The notes under the pieces: model-generated
What the model was told of the DNA's origin: nothing
What the model saw: only the letters and a program-made list of their open reading frames with translations
Database searches by the model: none
In this document: piece by piece, positions 1 to 8,326 of the stretch
Position numbering within the stretch: the stretch's first letter is position 1
Layout: each line of letters opens with the position of its first letter
Assembly (NCBI GenBank): GCA_022736715.1
Contig: DZDJ01000028.1
Coordinates: 1 to 37,742 of the forward strand
Reading direction: 5' to 3'
DNA length: 37,742 nucleotides
Source: Edaphobacter aggregans
Lineage (GTDB): Bacteria; Acidobacteriota; Terriglobia; Terriglobales; Acidobacteriaceae
Position numbers and translations under genes: made by a program

Positions 1-43
1 TTCGTCCACGCCGGATGCAGAAAAGCATACAGATAATCCAAAA

Positions 44-118
44 GATCGGTGCGCAATCGGTGTAATTGGTGGTCAATGCTTTTAAATCCGCGTGTCTCCG
101 TGCAATCCGTGGTCGGTT
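44..118. repeat. Dispersed 'ATCCGTG / ATCGGTG' repeat, single copy
   Basis: This 75-bp stretch upstream of rimO is built from the words atcggtg, ggtgtaattggtgg, aaatccgcg and caatccgtggtcgg. The same words in the same order form the right arm of the element at 5170-5238. It contains no convincing ORF. A partner arm could lie left of the window edge. It belongs to a dispersed intergenic repeat family, and its function is unknown. Confidence 0.7.
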
Positions 119-181
119 TTTGGATGCTTATTAGAATCGGTGGTTGCCTTTCCCGGCAGGCTGGCTTGGTAAAATGGCAAA

Positions 182-1714
182 GTGAAGAAGTCTGCCGCAA
201 ATACGCCTGCCTCTGCTGTGTTGGAGGCCACTCCCGCTGCCCGGCCGAAGGTTGGTTTTGTTTCCCTTGGCTGCCCTAAAAACCTTGTCGACAGCGAAGT
301 GATGATGGGGCTGCTGCATCGCGCCGGAGCGGAACTGACGCCCAGCGCCGAGGACGCCGAAATTCTGGTGGTGAACACCTGCAGCTTCATCGACTCGGCC
401 AAGCAGGAGTCGGTAAACACCATCCTGGAAATGGCGCAGCATAAAAAGGCGGGCAAAGCGCAGCGGTTGATTGTGGCGGGCTGCCTGGTGGAGCGTTACC
501 GCAACGAAATCCAGAAGAACATTCCGGAAGTGGACGCCGTGGTGGGCACGGGCGAGTTGGATGCGATTCTGACAGCCGCCGGTCTGACACCAGCACCCGC
601 GCAGACAAATTCGCCGTTCAACATTCTTACCGGCGATGCGCTGGCCGAGCGTGCGCCAAGCGCGGTACATAAGCATTCACGCCCGGAGGGCGACCTGCGC
701 GAGGAGCAAGGGAGATTTAGCCGCGAGCACTGGGACGGCGCGATTGCCAGCCTGCCGAATTATCTGTACGACGAGTCGACGCCGCGCATTCTGGCCACAC
801 CGAAGTCGTCGGCGTATATCAAGATTGCCGAGGGCTGCGACCATCCATGCAGCTTCTGCATTATTCCGCAACTGCGGGGCAAGTTCCGCTCGCGGCGGTT
901 TGAGTCCGTTGTGGCTGAGGCGCAGCAGTTGGTGGCGCAGGGTGTGCGCGAGATTACGCTGATCGGGCAGGACACCACCTGCTATGGCGAGGACCTGGGC
1001 CTGAAGGATGGGCTGGCCATGCTGCTGGACCGGCTGGCCCAGATTGAAGGACTGAAGTGGCTGCGCTTTCTGTATGCGTATCCAAACAAGATTACGACCG
1101 GGCTGCTGGAGACGATCGCCAGGCACGACAACATTGCCAAGTATCTGGACGTGCCGTTGCAACATGCCTCCCCTGCGATGCTGAAGCGGATGAAGCGCGG
1201 CGGCAATGGCGACATCTTTTTGAAGACGATTGCCAAGGCGCGCAGCATTGTGCCGGACCTGGTGGTGCGGACCTCGTTCATCGTTGGTTTTCCGGGCGAG
1301 ACGGAGGAGGAATACAAGGAGTTGGAGGCCTTTATCCGCGAGGCCAGGATTGATTGGCTGGGCGTCTTCAGTTACTCCGATGAAGAGGGCGCGAAGGCAT
1401 TTGACCTGGAAGCCAAGGTGCCGAAGCGCACGATTGAAGCCCGCCGCCGCAAGTTGATGAAGGTGCAGCAGACGATCAGCAAACGGGCGAAGGCGGCATG
1501 GGTGGGCCGCGAGATGGATTTGCTGGTGGAAGGCGAGTCGGAAGAGACGCCACTGCTGTGGGAGGGCCGCACGCTGCTGCATGCGCCGGAGATTGATGGC
1601 AAGGTGTTCATCAATGACTTTGGCCCGCATGAAACGCTGGTGCCGGGGACGTTCTATCGCTGCGAGATTACGGAATCGCATGAGTACGATCTGGTGGCGC
1701 GGATCATCGAGTAA
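182..1714 (+). CDS. rimO: Ribosomal protein S12 methylthiotransferase RimO
   Basis: Radical-SAM methylthiotransferase that adds a methylthio group to a conserved aspartate of ribosomal protein S12 in the cytoplasm. The N-terminal UPF0004 domain has its three cluster-binding cysteines at C31 (SLGCPKN), C67 (NTCSFID) and C101. The radical-SAM CX3CX2C motif is C219, C223, C226 (GCDHPCSFC). The VGFPGET segment and a C-terminal TRAM-like domain follow. At 510 residues it is longer than the usual 430-470; the excess is mainly a segment of about 50 residues (roughly 140-200) between the two cluster domains. The GTG at 182 has only a weak ribosome-binding site; a second GTG at codon 13 (218) is possible. 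The gene stands alone and ends in a strong hairpin. Identification is secure; only the start is uncertain. Confidence 0.95.
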   Translation: MKKSAANTPASAVLEATPAARPKVGFVSLGCPKNLVDSEVMMGLLHRAGAELTPSAEDAEILVVNTCSFIDSAKQESVNTILEMAQHKKAGKAQRLIVAGCLVERYRNEIQKNIPEVDAVVGTGELDAILTAAGLTPAPAQTNSPFNILTGDALAERAPSAVHKHSRPEGDLREEQGRFSREHWDGAIASLPNYLYDESTPRILATPKSSAYIKIAEGCDHPCSFCIIPQLRGKFRSRRFESVVAEAQQLVAQGVREITLIGQDTTCYGEDLGLKDGLAMLLDRLAQIEGLKWLRFLYAYPNKITTGLLETIARHDNIAKYLDVPLQHASPAMLKRMKRGGNGDIFLKTIAKARSIVPDLVVRTSFIVGFPGETEEEYKELEAFIREARIDWLGVFSYSDEEGAKAFDLEAKVPKRTIEARRRKLMKVQQTISKRAKAAWVGREMDLLVEGESEETPLLWEGRTLLHAPEIDGKVFINDFGPHETLVPGTFYRCEITESHEYDLVARIIE

Positions 1715-1731
1715 AGAAAAATCTTTATAAC

Positions 1732-1772
1732 AAACACAGAGAGCGCGGACAACAGCCGCGCTCTCTGTGTTT
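1732..1772. terminator. Bidirectional hairpin between rimO and the GH3 gene
   Basis: A perfect 17-bp stem (1732-1748 pairs with 1756-1772, arms aaacacagagagcgcgg and its complement) encloses a 7-nt loop 17 nt after the rimO stop. The A-rich start of the left arm gives terminal Ts on the right arm. It sits between convergent genes, so it can serve both strands. Confidence 0.85.
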
Positions 1773-1822
1773 TGGAAACAGTATCTCAGGGGCGAAAGCC
1801 CTTTGAGCTTGCTGCGATCTTC

Positions 1823-1842
1823 GGCACGGCTGAAGCCGTGCC
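1823..1842. repeat. Short GC-rich palindrome (ggcacggc-tgaa-gccgtgcc)
   Basis: An 8-bp perfect stem with a 4-nt loop lies 14 bp beyond the stop of the minus-strand GH3 gene. No T-tract follows on either strand, so it looks more like a small interspersed palindromic repeat than a standard terminator. Only one copy was noticed in the window. Confidence 0.5.
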
Positions 1843-1856
1843 CTTAAGCAAAACAG

Positions 1857-4073
1857 CTACTTCAGATTGATTCTCTTCGCCAGCGGCAGACTTTGTGAAG
1901 AGCCTCCCACCATGAAGGTATAGCTGCCGGGAACGAGCTTCCAGCTGTCGCTGGCTTCGTTATAGATCGACAGATACAGCGGATCGATGGTGACTGTCAC
2001 CTGCTTGCTTTCGCCGGCCTTCAGCGGCACCTTGCTCCAGCCGACCAGGCGCTTCGGCGGTTCGTCCGCGCTGGCGGGCAGCGCAGCATAGACTTCAGCA
2101 ACCTCTGCGCCGTCGCGGCTGCCGGTGTTTTTGAGCGTGAAGGTGACGGAGGTTTCCGCACCCGGCTGAACCTTCAGACCAGAGTAGTTGTAAGTGGTGT
2201 AGGAAAGCCCAAAGCCGAAGGGGAACAACACGGGCCTCTTTTCCGCGTCATACCACTTGTAGCCAACCTTGAGGCCCTCGTCGTAGTGCACGGCAAATGT
2301 GGGCCTGGCTTCGCCGGTGCGCATGACAGCGGCAGTTCCCTGTGTACCGGGAGGCGGCGTGACCAGATGCGGATGCGGCAGGTCGGCAACGCTGAGCGGG
2401 AAGGTCATGGGCAGCTTGGCGCTGGGGTTCACCTTGCCGAAGAGGATGTCGGCCACGGCATCGGCGCCTTTGCTGCCGGCATACCAGGCCTCCACCACGC
2501 CGGCGACTTTGTTGAGCCACGGCATGGTGACGGCGGTGCCGCTCTCCAGCACAACGATGGTGTGCGGATTGGCGGCGGCCACCTGCTCGATGAGCGCGTC
2601 CTGATTATCGGGCAAGGAAAGGCTGGGCAGATCCATGCCCTCGCTTTCCCACTGATAGGCAAAGATGATGGCCACGTCGGATCTGCGTGCCAGCGCAGCC
2701 GCCGAGGCGGGGTTGGCGCCGGAGTCAAACTGCACGCTGGCCTGCGGAGCCTGCGCCTCAACCGCCTTCAACGGCGATGTGGGGAACCAGACCTGCGCAT
2801 GCCACGGCGTGGGCCTGCCGCCTTCGGGGTCCACCTGTGCGGAGCCGCCGCCGGAGATCATGCCGAAATCCGCATGAGGGCCGATGATGGCGATGGAGTG
2901 CAGCCTGGCGGCATCGAGCGGCAGGATGTCACCGTTGTTCTTCAGCAGGACCGTGCTCTGCTCGGCAATAGTGCGGGAGATGGCGAAGCCCTTGTCCACG
3001 TTGACAACGCTCTTCTGCACCGGGTAATCCACGATGCCCGCGGCGAACTCCGAACGCAGGATGCGGCGCACGTGGTCATCCAGTTCGGACATGGGAACCT
3101 TGCCGGACTGCACTGCCTCTTTCAACTTGGCGCCGTAGAAGTCGTCCATCGGCTGCTCGTTGTCGAGGCCAGCAGCGGATGCCTTGACGGTGCTGTGCGT
3201 ACCGCCCCAGTCAGAAAGCACAAAGCCCTTGAACTTCCAGTCCTTCTTGAGAACATCTGTCAGCAGATATTTATTTTCGCAGGCGAAGTCGCCGTTGACG
3301 GCGTTGTAGGAGCACATGACCGCCGCAGGGTCGCCCACCTGGATGCCAATCTGGAAGGCCAGCAGATCGCTTTCACGCATGGCGCGCTTGCTGATGATGG
3401 AGTCCACCTCACCGCGTCCGCTCTCCTGATCGTTGAGGGCGTAGTGCTTGATGTCACCAATGACGTGCTGTGCCTGCTCGCAGCGGATGCGGTTGCCGAC
3501 CATGGTGCCGGCCAGAACCGGGTCTTCTCCCATGTACTCAAAGGTGCGGCCGTTGCGGGGCTCGCGGGTCAGGTTCACTCCGCCGCCGAGTGACATGTTG
3601 TAGCCCTGCGCGCGCAGTTCCCGGCCGATCAAAGCACCGTATTCGCAGGCAGCATGTGGGTCCCAGCTGGCGGCCGAGGCCAGGTTCGACGGCAATGCGG
3701 TGGAATAACGGCCGTTTTCCGCGCTGTTGCGCACGCCATAGGCCGCGTCGCTCATCTGAATGATGGGGATGCCCAGCCGGGGAATGCCCAGTACAAACCC
3801 GGCTCCGCCGTTGCCCAGATACGCATTCGGACGCGGCGCACCCCAGCCGGGCATGCCGTTGCCGTGCATCAGGTCAATTTTTTCGTCGAGCGTCATCTGC
3901 TGAAGCACCATGTCGGCGCGCTCGCCGGGGGACAGGTTTTTATTCATCCAGGGAGAGCTTAGTTCCTCGGTATCTGATTGATTATGCAGATGATGCGCCA
4001 GCGCGGCGGGCAAAAGCGTGGCAAAGCCAAGGGCCGCAACTAGGAACGGACGCAGGCAATGAGGTTTATTCAT
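1857..4073 (-). CDS. Secreted GH3 beta-glucosidase
   Basis: A 738-residue glycoside hydrolase family 3 enzyme, probably a periplasmic or secreted beta-glucosidase or beta-xylosidase acting on oligosaccharides. A Sec signal peptide covers about residues 1-26 (hydrophobic core LVAALGFATLLPAALA). The N-terminal (alpha/beta)8 domain carries the nucleophile motif VLSDWGG with the catalytic aspartate at D288. The GH3 C-terminal alpha/beta domain follows (IAIIGPHAD, then VVVLESGTAV). A fibronectin-III-like domain ends the protein (KNTGSRDGAEVAEVY, RLVGWSKV). The domain order and length match BglX-type enzymes. The ATG at 4073 is preceded by AGGAAGG at a rather long spacing. The gene is monocistronic and convergent with rimO. 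Substrate linkage cannot be read from the sequence. Confidence 0.93.
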   Translation of the reverse strand: MNKPHCLRPFLVAALGFATLLPAALAHHLHNQSDTEELSSPWMNKNLSPGERADMVLQQMTLDEKIDLMHGNGMPGWGAPRPNAYLGNGGAGFVLGIPRLGIPIIQMSDAAYGVRNSAENGRYSTALPSNLASAASWDPHAACEYGALIGRELRAQGYNMSLGGGVNLTREPRNGRTFEYMGEDPVLAGTMVGNRIRCEQAQHVIGDIKHYALNDQESGRGEVDSIISKRAMRESDLLAFQIGIQVGDPAAVMCSYNAVNGDFACENKYLLTDVLKKDWKFKGFVLSDWGGTHSTVKASAAGLDNEQPMDDFYGAKLKEAVQSGKVPMSELDDHVRRILRSEFAAGIVDYPVQKSVVNVDKGFAISRTIAEQSTVLLKNNGDILPLDAARLHSIAIIGPHADFGMISGGGSAQVDPEGGRPTPWHAQVWFPTSPLKAVEAQAPQASVQFDSGANPASAAALARRSDVAIIFAYQWESEGMDLPSLSLPDNQDALIEQVAAANPHTIVVLESGTAVTMPWLNKVAGVVEAWYAGSKGADAVADILFGKVNPSAKLPMTFPLSVADLPHPHLVTPPPGTQGTAAVMRTGEARPTFAVHYDEGLKVGYKWYDAEKRPVLFPFGFGLSYTTYNYSGLKVQPGAETSVTFTLKNTGSRDGAEVAEVYAALPASADEPPKRLVGWSKVPLKAGESKQVTVTIDPLYLSIYNEASDSWKLVPGSYTFMVGGSSQSLPLAKRINLK

Positions 4074-4276
4074 ACGAGTTTCTGACCTTCCTAAATCGAT
4101 TTACTTTGGGCAATCCATCATATATCGAACAAACTGGACCTGACCGCAAAAAAAATTACGGTTCTTCTGCGCTTCCCATTCAACCATAGAATAGACAAAC
4201 GTTTTTCTACCATTTCAACAAGAGGAGGCAGGGCCAGCACTGCACAGCTGGCCTGCGAGCTTTTACAATCAGGGTG

Positions 4277-4522
4277 ATGCCAAAGTCTGCCAAGCCGAAG
4301 GCCCTGCGTTGTCCGACCTGCCGCGCTATTGTGTTGCCGCAGGATGCGGACCTCCCTTTCTGCAGCGACCGCTGCCGCCGCATTGACCTGGGCAAATGGG
4401 CCAGCGGCGCTTACAAGATCAGTTCGCCCATTCTGGACCCGGAAGTGCTGGAAGGACTGGCGGAGGGACACAGGGCGGGCCGGACGGGACTCTCCAGCGA
4501 GGACGAAGACGAACGTGGCTGA
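4277..4522 (+). CDS. yacG: YacG-like zinc-binding protein (DNA gyrase inhibitor family)
   Basis: A small 81-residue protein of the YacG family, which in E. coli binds GyrB and inhibits gyrase. The zinc site is complete: C12-X2-C15 (CPTC) and C29-X3-C33 (CSDRC), followed by the family signature RRIDLGKWASGAY. The C-terminal tail is acidic (SSEDEDE). The ATG at 4277 is preferred because the family begins just before the first CX2C; an in-frame GTG at 4274 directly before it is also possible. Upstream, 4230-4260 can form a hairpin around ggccagc / gctggcc. The stop overlaps the start of pgpA by 8 nt, so the two are translationally coupled. The family match is clear; gyrase inhibition here is inherited from the family. 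Confidence 0.88.
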   Translation: MPKSAKPKALRCPTCRAIVLPQDADLPFCSDRCRRIDLGKWASGAYKISSPILDPEVLEGLAEGHRAGRTGLSSEDEDERG

Positions 4523-5006
4523 GCAAGCGAAGCGAACCAAATGGGCATGGGTACTGGGAACATTTTTTGGCGCGGGGCTGATGAAGCCCGGGCCGGGAAC
4601 CTATGGCTCAGTGGCGGCCATGCTGCTGTGGCTGGCGGCGGCGCACCTGCTGCACCCCTCGCCACTGCAACTGGCAGTGGGCACGGCGGTTGCGGCGCTG
4701 CTGGGCACGCTGACCGGCATTCCGGCCAGCAGCATTGTGGAGCGCGAAAGCGGCCGCGAAGACCCGCAGCACGTGGTGCTGGATGAAGCGGTGGGCCAGT
4801 GGATTGCCCTGATTGCGATTCCGGCGGACTGGCCCCATGCGGTGATCAGCCTGCTGCTTTTCCGGCTCTTCGATATCCTGAAGCCTCCGCCTGCCCGGCA
4901 ACTGGACCAGATGCACGGCGGCGCCGGCATTATGCTGGACGATGTGGCCGCGGGCGTCTACGCGCTGATCGTAGCGCAGGTGCTGCTGCACTGGACCCGC
5001 TTCTAA
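4515..5006 (+). CDS. pgpA: Phosphatidylglycerophosphatase A
   Basis: Removes the phosphate from phosphatidylglycerophosphate to give phosphatidylglycerol at the inner membrane. The 163-residue product has the PgpA hallmarks: the KPGPGTYGS loop near the N-terminus, the acidic metal-binding segment VVLDEAVGQW, the DILKPPPARQLD stretch, and the GAGIMLDDVAAG motif before the last membrane helix. Three to four hydrophobic segments fit the family. The GTG at 4515 lies inside the end of yacG (8-nt overlap) with AGGA about 11 nt upstream. A longer reading from an upstream ATG (4329) would run through yacG in another frame and adds nothing resembling the family. Identification is firm; the GTG start is likely. 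Confidence 0.92.
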   Translation: MAEQAKRTKWAWVLGTFFGAGLMKPGPGTYGSVAAMLLWLAAAHLLHPSPLQLAVGTAVAALLGTLTGIPASSIVERESGREDPQHVVLDEAVGQWIALIAIPADWPHAVISLLLFRLFDILKPPPARQLDQMHGGAGIMLDDVAAGVYALIVAQVLLHWTRF

Positions 5007-5020
5007 ACTCCCGGAAAAGC

Positions 5021-5238
5021 CGACCACGGATTGCGCGGATGTTCGCGGATTAAAAAAGACAAAGACAACCACCGATTACACAGATGACCACCGATCCTTT
5101 TTGATTTCTGATTTCTGTTCTTTCGCTCGTTCCGGACCTGCAATTTTCTGGGGAATATTTCCCCGAAATGATCAGTGTGCATCGGTGTAATCGGTGGTTG
5201 TCTTTTTAATCCGCGGACATCCGCGCAATTCGTGGTCG
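5021..5238. repeat. 218-bp inverted-repeat (MITE/REP-like) element
   Basis: The left arm (5021-5097) and right arm (5170-5238) are imperfect reverse complements of about 70-75 bp. They share the words cgaccac, attgcgcggatgt, cgcggattaaaaa and caaccaccgattacac, in opposite orientation. An AT-richer spacer of about 70 bp (5098-5169) separates them. The right arm matches the copy at 44-118. No transposase is present. The element fills the gap between pgpA and the propeller gene and ends just upstream of the latter's ribosome-binding site. It could fold into a very long hairpin in RNA and so act as a terminator or stability element, but it is more simply a non-autonomous repeat. Confidence 0.75.
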
Positions 5239-5285
5239 CACGTGGCTTTTTGCAAATGCCTTTAGAATGGAGGTGGCGGCGAAAG

Positions 5286-6353
5286 ATGCAGTTTCTCAAG
5301 ATCAACTCGAAGCACGGGGCACAGCAGGTGGAGCCGAAGCTGGAAGCAATTTTTCCGGATGCGGCGTTGCCGGGTGGTGAAGTGGATGTGGTGGGCAGTG
5401 GCCTGGGGCCGCAGGCGATAGCCGAGGACGTGGTTGCAATTCCGCGGGCCACAATTGGCGATGTGCCCAGTCCGGTAGTGATGAGCCGAGACCGCCGGTT
5501 GACGCTGCGTGTGCCGGAAGGCGCGATTTCCGGCCCGGTGACGGTGCGGCGCAATGGCAGCCACAGTAATCATCTGCCGCTGCGGGTGGCCGTTCCGCTG
5601 GCGGAAAATCTGCATCCGGTGACGAATCCGGTGGTGGACGAGGATGGAAATCTTTACACCACGTTTTCCGGATCGCGCGGGCAGGAGGTGCCGGTTTCGA
5701 TCTTCCGCATTGACCGCGACTACCAGATGCGCCCGTTTGTGCGCGGACTGATGAATGCCACCGGACTGGCGCTGGATCGCGAGGGCCATCTGTACGCTTC
5801 GTCGCGTGCGGAAGGCACGGTATACCGCATTTCTCCGGATGGCGCGATGAGCACCTATGCCGAGGGCATGGGCACGGCCACGGGAATTGCCTTTGATGGC
5901 GAAGGCAACCTGTTTGTGGGCGACCGCAGCGGCACGATCTTCAAGATTGCGCGCGACCGGCAGATTTTTGTGTACGCGACGCTGGAGCCCAGCGTGTCCG
6001 CGTATCACCTGGCCTTCAATGATGCCGGCACCCTGTTTGTGACCGGGCCGACAACCTCCAGCAATGAGGCAATTTACGCAATAGACAGTAATGGCGACTC
6101 CACCGTGTTTTACCGCGGACTGGGACGTCCGCAGGGGCTGGCGCTGGATACGGCTGGCAACCTGTACGTAGCGGCCTCGCTGCATGGCCAGCGCGGAGTG
6201 GTGCGCATTACGCCGGAAAAAGAGGCGTCGCTGATTCTGGCCGGGTCCGATCTGGTAGGGCTTTGCTTTATGGAAGATGGTTGCGCGGCCATTGCCACGC
6301 GCAATGCCATTTATCATGTTTCTTTGGACATTGAAGGCCGACCGCTGATCTAG
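5286..6353 (+). CDS. IPT/TIG-domain protein with NHL/SMP-30-like beta-propeller
   Basis: A 355-residue protein of unknown function. Residues about 15-95 resemble an IPT/TIG immunoglobulin-like domain (FPDAALPGGEVDVVGSGL, then VPEGAISGPVTVRRNG). The rest is a run of NHL-type propeller blades with the recurring pattern GLALDREGHLYAS, GIAFDGEGNLFVG, HLAFNDAGTLFVT and GLALDTAGNLYVA. Such propellers bind proteins or small ligands, or form gluconolactonase-like hydrolases; no catalytic set is evident. No signal peptide is seen. The start ATG at 5286 is chosen for GGAGG 12 nt upstream; the upstream extension reads through the inverted repeat. It lies between pgpA and cinA on the same strand with a 39-nt gap to cinA, so co-transcription with cinA is plausible. 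Confidence 0.75.
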   Translation: MQFLKINSKHGAQQVEPKLEAIFPDAALPGGEVDVVGSGLGPQAIAEDVVAIPRATIGDVPSPVVMSRDRRLTLRVPEGAISGPVTVRRNGSHSNHLPLRVAVPLAENLHPVTNPVVDEDGNLYTTFSGSRGQEVPVSIFRIDRDYQMRPFVRGLMNATGLALDREGHLYASSRAEGTVYRISPDGAMSTYAEGMGTATGIAFDGEGNLFVGDRSGTIFKIARDRQIFVYATLEPSVSAYHLAFNDAGTLFVTGPTTSSNEAIYAIDSNGDSTVFYRGLGRPQGLALDTAGNLYVAASLHGQRGVVRITPEKEASLILAGSDLVGLCFMEDGCAAIATRNAIYHVSLDIEGRPLI

Positions 6354-6392
6354 CTCCCCCCACAGCGCGCGTCTTCAGCGTTACAGGAATCC

Positions 6393-7640
6393 ATGAACTG
6401 TGAAATTATTGCCATCGGCTCAGAGATGCTGACGCCGCACCGGCAGGACACAAACTCACTCTACCTGACCAGCCGACTGAATGCGCTGGGCGTCCCGGTT
6501 GCCTTCAAAACCATTCTGGGAGATAAGCGCCAGCATCTGGTGGATGCTGCGCGGATTGCGCTTTCCCGCGCCGACATTGTGGTTTTTTCCGGCGGGCTGG
6601 GGCCAACGGAAGACGACCTGACGCGCGAAGCTGTGGCCGAGGCGCTGGGGCGCACCATCGAGCGCAATGCGGACGTGCTGGCCGGGTTGCATGCCCGCTT
6701 TGCCACGCGCCGCATGACCATGCCGGAGAACAATGCGCGGCAGGCCGATGTGATTGCAGGAGCCGAGATTCTGCCCAACGCCAAAGGAACCGCTCCGGGT
6801 CAATGGATTGACACGGTACATGAAGGCCTCCGCAAGCTGGTGCTGCTGCTGCCGGGCCCGCCGGGCGAGATCAAGCCGATGTTTGACGAGCAGTGTGTGC
6901 CACGGTTGAAGGCAGCGCTGCCGGAGCGCTACATTGCCCGCCGGACGCTGCGGCTGGCGATGATTCCGGAGTCGCAGGCAGATGCGCGCACGGCGCCGAT
7001 CTACAAGCAGTACAACGATGTGGAAACGACGATTCTGGCCCACTTTGGCGAGATCCAGTTTCATTTGCATACAGAGCAGACTTCGCTGAGCATGGCGCAG
7101 GAGCGGGTGGATGAACTGGCAGGCAGGATTGAGGAGGAGTTGGAAGAGTTTCTGTACTCCTCGCAGGGCGAATCGCTGGAAGAGATTGTGCTGTTGCTGC
7201 TGGATATGCGCGGGCTGACGCTGGCTGTGGCGGAGAGCTGCACGGGCGGCATGTTGTCGCAACGGCTGACGAGCGTGAGCGGCAGTTCGCGGTCCTTTCT
7301 GGGGGGCGCAGTGGTGTATTCCAACCAATTGAAAACGGCCTTTGCCGATGTGCCGCCGGAGATGATCGAGCAGCATGGCGCGGTAAGCAGGCAGGTAGCG
7401 CAAGCGCTGGCGGAAGGCATTCGCAAACGCACGGGAGCCACTCTGGGGGTGGGCATTACCGGAGTCGCCGGGCCAACGGGCGGCACACCGGAAAAACCGG
7501 TGGGGCTGGTGTACCTTGCGCTGAGCGACGGCAGGCAGACGGAAGTGAAGGAGGTCCGCACCAGTGGTGACCGGGAGCGCATCCGCTACTATGCCAGCCA
7601 GCAGGCGCTGGACATGCTGCGCCGCAAGCTGCAGGTGTAA
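6393..7640 (+). CDS. cinA: CinA family protein (NMN deamidase / ADP-ribose pyrophosphatase type)
   Basis: A 415-residue two-domain CinA protein. The N-terminal MoaB/MogA-like COG1058 domain begins MNCEIIAIGSEML and contains the FSGGLGPTEDDLTRE signature. The C-terminal PncC-type nicotinamide-nucleotide amidase domain has VAESCTGGMLSQRL, the GGAVVYSNQLK segment and GVGITGVAGPTGGTPEKPVG. Together these point to salvage of pyridine nucleotides (NMN to NaMN, with ADP-ribose hydrolysis), as known for two-domain CinA enzymes. Length and domain order are canonical. The ATG at 6393 is the natural family start, with an AGGA-like site just upstream. It is followed 44 nt later by plsY on the same strand. 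Confidence 0.93.
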   Translation: MNCEIIAIGSEMLTPHRQDTNSLYLTSRLNALGVPVAFKTILGDKRQHLVDAARIALSRADIVVFSGGLGPTEDDLTREAVAEALGRTIERNADVLAGLHARFATRRMTMPENNARQADVIAGAEILPNAKGTAPGQWIDTVHEGLRKLVLLLPGPPGEIKPMFDEQCVPRLKAALPERYIARRTLRLAMIPESQADARTAPIYKQYNDVETTILAHFGEIQFHLHTEQTSLSMAQERVDELAGRIEEELEEFLYSSQGESLEEIVLLLLDMRGLTLAVAESCTGGMLSQRLTSVSGSSRSFLGGAVVYSNQLKTAFADVPPEMIEQHGAVSRQVAQALAEGIRKRTGATLGVGITGVAGPTGGTPEKPVGLVYLALSDGRQTEVKEVRTSGDRERIRYYASQQALDMLRRKLQV

Positions 7641-7684
7641 CCGGAAATGGTCATCCACTGCGTTACACTCATATTCGGCCACTC

Positions 7685-8326
7685 ATGGTAGAAACGTACG
7701 TCATTGTCGCATCTGTTGCTTATCTGCTGGGCTCCATTCCTTTTGGATATTTGCTGGTTCGCATCTTTCGCAATGAGGACATCCGCTCGAAGGGCAGCGG
7801 AAATATTGGTGCCACCAACGTGATCCGCAGCGGGGCCAGATGGTTGGGCGTGGCAACACTGCTGCTGGATGCGGGCAAGGGATATGCGGCCGTGGTGCTG
7901 GCTTCGCGGCCGGCAATGGACGCAGCGCATCCGCTGGATGCGGCGGCGCTGGCAGCGGCCTTTGCTGCGGTGGGCCATGTTTTCCCGGTCTGGCTGGGCT
8001 TCAAGGGCGGCAAGGGAGTGGCGACGGGGCTGGGCGTATTTCTTGCGCTGGAACCCAGGGCCACGCTGCTGGCAATTGGCGTATTCGTGGTGGTGCTTGT
8101 GCTAACACGCTATGTTTCGCTGGCGTCAGTTCTTTCTGCTGCGAGCTTCCCGGTTTTTGGACTGTACGTGGTCCATACGGAGCGTACGCCACTGCTGGTT
8201 GCAGGCATGGTGGCGGTGCCGCTGCTGATTATTGCGAAGCACCATCAAAATATCCGCAGGCTGCTGAACGGTACGGAATACCGCGTTGGCAGCAAAAAGA
8301 ACGAGCAGACGGAGCAGAGCGTATGA
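7685..8326 (+). CDS. plsY: Acyl-phosphate:glycerol-3-phosphate acyltransferase PlsY
   Basis: A 213-residue multi-spanning inner-membrane enzyme that transfers the acyl group from acyl-phosphate to glycerol 3-phosphate, the first committed step of phospholipid synthesis. Three conserved cytoplasmic loops are visible: GSIPFGYLL followed by IRSKGSGNIGATNVIR, the second glycine-rich loop GFKGGKGVATGLGV, and the C-terminal IAKHHQNIRRLLNGTE. About five to six hydrophobic segments are present. The gene overlaps gpsA by 4 nt (ATGA), which couples synthesis of the acyltransferase to synthesis of the enzyme making its substrate. Identification is firm. Confidence 0.95.
   Translation: MVETYVIVASVAYLLGSIPFGYLLVRIFRNEDIRSKGSGNIGATNVIRSGARWLGVATLLLDAGKGYAAVVLASRPAMDAAHPLDAAALAAAFAAVGHVFPVWLGFKGGKGVATGLGVFLALEPRATLLAIGVFVVVLVLTRYVSLASVLSAASFPVFGLYVVHTERTPLLVAGMVAVPLLIIAKHHQNIRRLLNGTEYRVGSKKNEQTEQSV

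Noticed and set aside
2286-3593. A 435-codon plus-strand frame
   Set aside because: It is antisense to the GH3 gene, with composition typical of a shadow frame and no recognisable domain.
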